Source: Terrirubrum flagellatum
GTDB lineage: Bacteria > Pseudomonadota > Alphaproteobacteria > Rhizobiales > Beijerinckiaceae
Direction of reading: 5' to 3'
Length of the DNA: 64,000 nucleotides
Assembly: GCF_022059845.1 (NCBI RefSeq)
Contig: NZ_CP091851.1
Span: forward strand, 4,577,501-4,641,500
The notes beneath the pieces are model-generated. The model worked only from the letters and a program-made list of their open reading frames with translations. It made no database searches and had not been told where the DNA came from. How positions within the stretch are numbered: position 1 is the stretch's first letter; every line of letters begins with the position of its first letter. Both the position numbers and the translations under genes were made by a program. This document shows, piece after piece, positions 58,936-64,000 of this stretch.

Positions 58936-60594
58936 TCACGCCTTCGACAACACCTCGGCCGGCGAGGCCGTCGGCAAGCGATAATCCTTGAAGATGGTGC
59001 GCAATTCCATCTTCTGGATCTTGCCGGTCGCGGTGTGCGGAATCTGGTCGATGAACACGACGTCGTCGGGCATCCACCATTTCGCGATCTTGCCTTCCAT
59101 GAATTTGAGCAGCGCTTCCTTCGTCGGCTCCGTTCCCGGCTTCTTCACGATGATCAGCAAAGGCCGCTCATCCCACTTGGGATGATGGATGCCGATCACC
59201 GCAGCTTCCGCCACATCGGGATGACCGACGGCGAGATTTTCGAGATCGATCGAGGAAATCCACTCGCCGCCTGACTTGATCACGTCCTTCGAGCGGTCGG
59301 TGATCTGCATGTAGCCGTTCTCATCGATGGTCGAGACGTCGCCGGTGTCGAAGAAGCCTTCCTCATCGAGCACGTTGCCGCCATCGCCGCCGTAATAGCC
59401 GCTTGCAACGGCGGGGCCGCGCACCTTGAGACGGCCGAAGGTCTTGCCATCCCACGGCAAGCGCTTGCCTGCATCGTCGGTGATCTTCATCTCGACGGTG
59501 AAAGGCGCGAAGCCCTGCTTCTGCTTCACGTCATAGAGCGCCTTGTCGTCGAGATCGCCCAGTTGCGCCTTCATGATGCCGAGCGAGCCGACCGGGCTCA
59601 TCTCGGTCATGCCCCAGGCGTGGAAGACCTCGACGCCATATTTCTTTTCGAAGGTCTCGATCATGGCGCGCGGCGCGGCCGAGCCGCCGATCATCACGCG
59701 CTTCAAATGATTGAGCGTCTTTCCCTCTTTCTCCATATGTTGCAGCAGCATCAGCCACACCGTCGGCACGCCGGCGGTGGTGTGGACCTGCTCCATCTCC
59801 AGCATCTCATAGACGGATGCGCCGTCGAGCTTCGGGCCGGGCATGACGAGCTTCGCGCCGGCGAGCGGCGCCGAGAACGCGATCGACCAGGAGTTCGCAT
59901 GGAACAGCGGCACGACTGGAAGAATGCTGCGCTTTGATCCCAGCGCCAGCGCGTCAGGACTGCACATGGCGAGCGAGTGCAGCACATTCGAGCGGTGGGA
60001 ATAGACGACGCCTTTCGGATTGCCCGTCGTGCCCGAGGTGTAGCACATGCCGGCGGCCGCATTCTCGTCGACCTCGGCCCAGGCGAAATCGCCATCTGCT
60101 TCCGCAAGCCAGGATTCGTAGGATATCGCGTTGCGCAGCGCCGTCTGCGGCATGTGCGCGTCGTCGGTGAGAATGATCACCTTTTCGAGCGACGCCGGCA
60201 GCTTGTCGGCGAATTTCTCCAGCATGGGAACGAAGGTCAGGTCGACCATGAGGATGCGATCTTCCGCATGCGTCATGATCCAGCAGATCTGGTCGGGAAA
60301 CAGTCTCGGATTGACCGTGTGATAAACGCCGGCGCAGCCGACGATGCCGTACCAGGCTTCGAGATGGCGCCAGGTGTTCCAGGCGAGCGTGGCGACGCGG
60401 TCGCCCGGCTTGATTCCCTCGCGCGCCAGCCGCTGCGCCACCTGCAGCGAGCGCTTGCGCAGTTCGACATAAGTGATGCGATGGATCGGCCCCTCGCAGG
60501 AGCGCGACACCACAACCTGCCTGCCATGCTGCTCCGCCGCATGATCGATAACCCTGTGGATGCGCAGCGGCCAGTCCTGCATCAGTCCCAGCAT
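58936..60594 (-). CDS. Medium/long-chain acyl-CoA synthetase (DmdB/FadD-like)
   Basis: 552 residues of the ANL superfamily: P-loop YTSGTTGNPKGVVYSHRS, AWGMTEMSPVG, the hinge DRSKDVIKSGGEWISS and the catalytic Lys in HTATGKIQKMELR. It adenylates a fatty or methylthio-carboxylic acid and links it to CoA. ATG 60594 (MLGLMQDWPLRI) has GGAGGGG upstream. A MarR regulator is divergent, with a palindrome in the gap. Confidence 0.88.
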   Translation of the reverse strand: MLGLMQDWPLRIHRVIDHAAEQHGRQVVVSRSCEGPIHRITYVELRKRSLQVAQRLAREGIKPGDRVATLAWNTWRHLEAWYGIVGCAGVYHTVNPRLFPDQICWIMTHAEDRILMVDLTFVPMLEKFADKLPASLEKVIILTDDAHMPQTALRNAISYESWLAEADGDFAWAEVDENAAAGMCYTSGTTGNPKGVVYSHRSNVLHSLAMCSPDALALGSKRSILPVVPLFHANSWSIAFSAPLAGAKLVMPGPKLDGASVYEMLEMEQVHTTAGVPTVWLMLLQHMEKEGKTLNHLKRVMIGGSAAPRAMIETFEKKYGVEVFHAWGMTEMSPVGSLGIMKAQLGDLDDKALYDVKQKQGFAPFTVEMKITDDAGKRLPWDGKTFGRLKVRGPAVASGYYGGDGGNVLDEEGFFDTGDVSTIDENGYMQITDRSKDVIKSGGEWISSIDLENLAVGHPDVAEAAVIGIHHPKWDERPLLIIVKKPGTEPTKEALLKFMEGKIAKWWMPDDVVFIDQIPHTATGKIQKMELRTIFKDYRLPTASPAEVLSKA

Positions 60595-60710
60595 CGTCCC
60601 CTCCGATGATCGTTCCCGGTCGGCGGTCGCGCGCATGTGGCGGCGCCGCTCTTGCTCTCTTTCCAAGACTTGCCACGCCAAACCGTTGCGGCGCAAGACG
60701 AAGCGCGATA

Positions 60711-60724
60711 GTTTAGATGTAAAC
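60711..60724. promoter_or_regulatory. MarR-type operator candidate
   Basis: GTTTA-GATG-TAAAC, perfect 5-bp arms, 18 bases before the MarR start and 117 bases before the ligase start. MarR proteins that control fatty-acid ligases bind similar AT-rich palindromes. Confidence 0.5.
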
Positions 60725-60742
60725 GATCATGCGAGACATCAG

Positions 60743-61249
60743 ATGAATCCGCAAACCGCCGCGCCCGACGACGCTGACGTCGGCGGCGAGGATTTGCGCG
60801 AAATCATGCGCGTCTGGTTCCGGCTGGCGCGGCTGCACGCCACCATCGGCGCAGCCATCACGCAGCGTCTGCGCGCGATCGGCCTGTCGATCCCGCAGTT
60901 CGACGCCTTGTCGACGCTGACAGAGGAAGACGGAATCACCCAGCAGATCCTCGCCGAGCGGCTCTATGTCACGAAGGGCAACGTCTCCGGCCTCGTGAAC
61001 CGTCTGGCCGAACAAGGGCTGGTGAAGCGCAGCCCGATCGCGGGCGACAAACGCTCGCACGCGCTCACGCTCACAGCGAAGGGCCGCGCGCTCGCGGAGA
61101 GCGGCATGAAGATCCAGCGGAGCTATGTGATGGCGACGCTCGGGCGCATGCCGGCCGGCGAACGCGAAATGCTGGGGCAGTTGCTCGTGCGGCTGCGCGA
61201 CAAGGTGCGCGAGGAAGAAGCCTGCGCCTCCGCGACGGCGATCGGCTGA
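60743..61249 (+). CDS. MarR-family regulator
   Basis: 168 residues. Winged helix with LRAIGLSIPQFDALSTLTEE, ILAERLYVTKGNVSGLVNRL and the wing SPIAGDKRSHALTLTAKGRA. Divergent from the acyl-CoA ligase, which it probably represses until acyl-CoA builds up. ATG 60743 gives MNPQTAAPDD; the frame is open upstream into the ligase leader. Confidence 0.88.
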   Translation: MNPQTAAPDDADVGGEDLREIMRVWFRLARLHATIGAAITQRLRAIGLSIPQFDALSTLTEEDGITQQILAERLYVTKGNVSGLVNRLAEQGLVKRSPIAGDKRSHALTLTAKGRALAESGMKIQRSYVMATLGRMPAGEREMLGQLLVRLRDKVREEEACASATAIG

Positions 61250-61420
61250 CGCGCGCCTGTTCTCCCGCGAAGTGCGGCGCGACACATCTCGCGCGCGAAG
61301 CCGGCGCCACAAGCGGCCTATTCCATCACCGATCCGATTTGATCCATTCGCGCCCGCCCATTCGCGACGACCGGATTCGATCGGCGTGAGCGGGCGGGCG
61401 CTTGCGGCAAGGATCGCTCC

Positions 61421-62377
61421 ATGTCTCCCATGCTCGGCATCGGCGCCTATGGCGACAGCGTGAAGCTGCTGCAGGGCGCGCTCAATCTGTGGCCGAAGAG
61501 TTTCCTGCCACCACTCGACGTCGACGGCTCGTTCGGCCCCAAGACCGGCGCCAAGACGAAAGAATTCCAATCCGGCTCGAATCTGACACCCGACGGGGTG
61601 GTCGGCCCCATGACATGGGCCGCGCTTGAACCGCTGGTGCAGATGATCAAGAGCGTCGTTCCGATCGCAGCCGACGAGGCGGCCGCGGGCGAACGTATCG
61701 CGCTGGGCGCAGAAGCAGCGCTCGCTTCCATGGGCTGGACGTCAGCCGACACCTATTCGCCGGCAAGTTTCAAGATCGCGGCGGCGAAATGCGCCGATCC
61801 CTCCGCGCCGAACCGTCCGCGCCAGGGCGGCGCATCGCTGGCGCAGATTTTCGCAATCGCCGAGGTTCCCGGCGGTTATCAAGGCCGCTGCGCGACGATC
61901 ACTCAGGCGGCTGTCGCGAAATGGCAGGATCAAACCGTCGCCGGAACGCAATGGCGCAACGCCAACGATCTCTGCGCCTGGTGCGGCATCTTCACGGTTT
62001 ATGTGATGCGCTCGGTGGGCTTCTCGATTCCCGGCGGATGGGGCTCGCAACAACAATATGTGGAAGAGGCGCGGACCGCCTTCAACAAGAAGACCGGTTC
62101 AGGCTCGGTCTATCGGCTATTCACAGACCCCGCGCAGGCGTTTCGCGGCTGCGTCGGGGTGATCAATCCGACGGGACGCAATCATCATTTCATCGTTACC
62201 GGCAATCAGGACGGCGCCATTTCCAGCGTCGACGGAAATTCATCCGGCTTCGGCATCGATCCCGATCCGAAGATGCGATGGGATTGCAAGAGCATCATAG
62301 GCCGCAACGCCTACAAGCATTCCGAGTTGAAGGAGAATCAGGCCTATTTCCTGTTCCCTGCTCCGACCAACCGGTGA
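61421..62377 (+). CDS. Peptidoglycan-binding, CHAP-like hydrolase
   Basis: 318 residues. PG_binding_1 domain at about 8-72 (GDSVKLLQGALNLWPKSFLP, GSFGPKTGAKTKEFQ, TPDGVVGPMTWAAL). The C-terminal part (about 175-318) has Cys in LCAWCGIFTVYVMRSVG, His in GRNHHFIVTG and VDGNSSG, the Cys-His-polar order of CHAP/NlpC-like amidases. No signal peptide is visible, so export may need a dedicated secretion route, or the protein acts as an effector or endolysin. No immunity-like gene follows. Confidence 0.75.
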   Translation: MSPMLGIGAYGDSVKLLQGALNLWPKSFLPPLDVDGSFGPKTGAKTKEFQSGSNLTPDGVVGPMTWAALEPLVQMIKSVVPIAADEAAAGERIALGAEAALASMGWTSADTYSPASFKIAAAKCADPSAPNRPRQGGASLAQIFAIAEVPGGYQGRCATITQAAVAKWQDQTVAGTQWRNANDLCAWCGIFTVYVMRSVGFSIPGGWGSQQQYVEEARTAFNKKTGSGSVYRLFTDPAQAFRGCVGVINPTGRNHHFIVTGNQDGAISSVDGNSSGFGIDPDPKMRWDCKSIIGRNAYKHSELKENQAYFLFPAPTNR

Positions 62378-62381
62378 CGTT

Positions 62382-62517
62382 TGAGCATGGCGCGAAAAAG
62401 TGGATACCGGTTTTTCCGCGACGAACGCTAGCGTTCGCGCCGCGAAAGCCATGCTTTAAACTTTTGGAATCGATCACGCCCCATTTTGATTGATTCAATC
62501 AAAATGGGGCGTGATCT
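62382..62517 (+). repeat. RIME-like two-hairpin repeat, copy 6
   Basis: Hairpin A has GAGCATGGC ... GCCATGCTTTA. Hairpin B differs from all other copies: the bulge is gone, so GATCACGCCCCATTTTGATT pairs fully with AATCAAAATGGGGCGTGATC, a perfect 20-bp stem. It lies after the CHAP-like gene. Confidence 0.9.
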
Positions 62518-62580
62518 GGCGGCGGCTTGCGCGAATCGGCGCGCGGCCGAACAATCGGCGCACACCAGACCCAGCCCGCC

Positions 62581-62925
62581 ATGAATATCCGCTCTTTCGA
62601 CGCCGCCTGCGGCAAGCTTCCCGGCGCCGTTCTCTCCGTGCAATGGGGTGACGAACATGTCTGGAAGATCGGCGGCAAGATGTTCGCCTGGGCCTCGCCC
62701 GGCCGCAAACCCTTCGCCTGTTCGATGAAGGCGAGCGACATCGCGTGGGAGGCGCTTGCCGGCAAAGCCGGCGTCAGGCCGGCGCCCTATCTCGCCCGCG
62801 CCGGATGGCTGCAGATCGACCATGGCGCGATGCCGGACCGGGAGATCGCCGACATGCTGCGCGTGGCTCATGCGCTCGTCATCAGCCGGCTGCCGAAGAA
62901 GGTTCAGGCCGCCCTCGCCGTCTGA
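62581..62925 (+). CDS. MmcQ/YjbR-family protein
   Basis: 114 residues: GAVLSVQWGDEHVWKIGGKM, FAWASPGRKPFACSMKASDI and a late ALVISRLPKKVQAAL match YjbR (DUF419), a double-wing DNA-binding-like fold of unknown role. ATG 62581. The next gene starts 68 bp downstream on the same strand. Confidence 0.85.
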   Translation: MNIRSFDAACGKLPGAVLSVQWGDEHVWKIGGKMFAWASPGRKPFACSMKASDIAWEALAGKAGVRPAPYLARAGWLQIDHGAMPDREIADMLRVAHALVISRLPKKVQAALAV

Positions 62926-62993
62926 CTTTTGCGCATCGTCCGCCAGCGCCGCCGGCGCTTGTCCCCGCCCGCTTGGGCGTGCGAGGAGACGCC

Positions 62994-63563
62994 ATGACCG
63001 ATCCCGACCTTCCCGCGCCTCGCCCCGGCGAGAGCGACCGCCATCGCACCATCGTTGAGCGTTTCATCGAGAAGATCATCTTCAACAGCCGCTGGCTGCT
63101 TGCGCCCTTCTATCTCGCACTCGTCGTCGCGCTGGTGATCCTGCTGTTCAAGATGCTGATCGAGACCGGCGAATATGTGCTGCACGCGCTGAGCGCGACT
63201 GAATCCGACATCATCCTCGGCGCCCTGTCGCTGGTCGACCTCGCGCTGACGGGTTCGCTGATCATCATCGTGATCTTCTCCGGCTACGAGAATTTCGTCT
63301 CGCGCATCGACGAGGCCGAGCATAGCGACTGGCCCGAATGGATGGCGAAGATCGACTTCACCGGCCTCAAGCTGAAGCTGCTTTCGTCGATCGTGGCGAT
63401 CTCGGCCATCAAGCTGCTCACCGCCTTCATGAATGTCACGAAATACACCGACCGCGATCTCGGATGGATGGCCGGCGTGCATGTGGTGTTCGTCATCTCG
63501 GGCGTGCTCATGGCCTGGACCGACAAGATCAGCGGCGAAGCGAAGGCGACGAAGGACCACTGA
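62994..63563 (+). CDS. YqhA-family (UPF0114) membrane protein
   Basis: 189 residues with four helices (about 34-57, 70-97, 128-145 and 156-175). IEKIIFNSRWLLAPFYLALV and VDLALTGSLIIIVIFSGYEN are the UPF0114/TIGR00645 signatures. Function is unknown. ATG 62994 has GAGGAG upstream. Confidence 0.88.
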   Translation: MTDPDLPAPRPGESDRHRTIVERFIEKIIFNSRWLLAPFYLALVVALVILLFKMLIETGEYVLHALSATESDIILGALSLVDLALTGSLIIIVIFSGYENFVSRIDEAEHSDWPEWMAKIDFTGLKLKLLSSIVAISAIKLLTAFMNVTKYTDRDLGWMAGVHVVFVISGVLMAWTDKISGEAKATKDH

Positions 63564-63587
63564 TCGCAGTCGCGCAGGAACGCGCCG

Positions 63588-64000
63588 ATGGTCTGGATCA
63601 CGCCGCTGCTCGTCACGCTGCTGCTTCAGATCGTCAGCGCGGTGCTGTCGCGCCTCATTCCATTTCTCGCGCCTGTCCTGACGAGCGAAGCGGGAATTCC
63701 ACCGACGGTCATCGGCTATTTCGCCGCGGCGAACATGATCGGCTCGATCCTGTTCCTCTCCGCGGGAACGCCGCTGCTGCGCCGCGCGGGCCCGGTGCGC
63801 ACCTTGCAGATCGGCGTCTTCGCTGGCGGCCTCGGCGTGCTGCTGATCGCCTGGCCGACTGCGGCGACGCTGCTCGCGGCGAGCTTTCTCTGCGGTCTCG
63901 GCTACGGACCGTCGCCGGCGGCGGGCGGCGAGATTCTCCAGCGCCATGCGCCGCCACGGCATCGCGCGCTGATTTTCTCGATCAAGCAGGCGGGCGTGCC
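63588..64000 (+). CDS. MFS transporter, cut by the window end
   Basis: The first 137 residues show four helices: LLVTLLLQIVSAVLSRLIPF, IGYFAAANMIGSILFLSAG, LQIGVFAGGLGVLLIAWP and LLAASFLCGLGYGPSPAAGG, then RALIFSIKQAGV, as in MFS proteins of the YbjJ/CynX-like group. ATG 63588 has AGGAA ten bases upstream. The substrate cannot be told. Confidence 0.8.
   Translation, partial: MVWITPLLVTLLLQIVSAVLSRLIPFLAPVLTSEAGIPPTVIGYFAAANMIGSILFLSAGTPLLRRAGPVRTLQIGVFAGGLGVLLIAWPTAATLLAASFLCGLGYGPSPAAGGEILQRHAPPRHRALIFSIKQAGV

Noticed and set aside
1-64000. CRISPR array, complete insertion sequence, rRNA or replication origin
   Set aside because: No regularly spaced repeats, transposase, rRNA sequence or DnaA-box cluster was seen.

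Overview
The window looks like a chromosomal segment of a GC-rich alphaproteobacterium of the order Hyphomicrobiales (Rhizobiales), perhaps Beijerinckiaceae/Methylocystaceae-like. The reasons are the order fur - plsC - miaB - phoH - ybeY - corC - lnt - XRE - metK - trmB, an hsp20 + DUF1150 pair, a DUF2336 protein, and six copies of a RIME-like two-hairpin intergenic repeat. The taxonomic call is inference from gene order and protein style; no database search was possible.

Bases 1-12600 are mostly housekeeping. They hold a toxin-antitoxin tail, a co-directional run from fur to lnt and an XRE regulator, a small ArsR/AHSA1 operon with its own operators, metK, trmB and a methyltransferase. Bases 12600-24900 hold a DUF2336 protein, an hsp20-DUF1150 operon with a heat-shock-like promoter, a tetR-mfp-rnd efflux operon, an aminotransferase, a ParDE-type module, an orphan PotF-like binding protein, an arylamine N-acetyltransferase broken by one in-frame amber codon, an AphA-type phosphatase and a chorismate mutase.

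Bases 25000-36400 hold a dihydroorotase-like protein, ygfZ, tag, an HD hydrolase, a GIY-YIG protein, tRNA-Pro, a histone-deacetylase-like hydrolase, msrA, tRNA-Ser preceded by a truncated tandem copy of its 5' half, and two divergent regulator/enzyme pairs. Bases 36600-48000 hold a small HNH-like protein, a large PLD-like protein, serA, a tannase-family esterase without its usual cysteine pair, SDR and LysR genes, small exported proteins, and a vapBC module with an internally deleted paralogue about 0.8 kb upstream.

Bases 48040-49830 form a visibly more AT-rich island that ends at the 3' end of tRNA-Arg. It carries an orphan protein that reads as two tail-tube-like (gp19-like) domains in tandem. 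After it come a TAXI binding protein, a pair of class III cyclase-domain proteins (one apparently intact, one fused to TPRs and lacking catalytic Asn and Arg), cupin and GFA proteins, an AT-rich gene with a HEPN-like signature, and a shortened MFS transporter. Opposite the transporter lies a near-consensus promoter that reads into a highly structured non-coding stretch, a candidate RNA. The window ends with DUF1499, an acyl-CoA ligase/MarR pair, a CHAP-like exported hydrolase, MmcQ, a YqhA-like protein and a cut-off MFS gene.

The most unusual items are the two-domain tail-tube-like protein, the candidate structured RNA, the vapBC fossil, the amber-interrupted NAT, the pseudo-cyclase/cyclase pair and the covarying repeat family. 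No CRISPR array, complete insertion sequence, rRNA or origin was seen.
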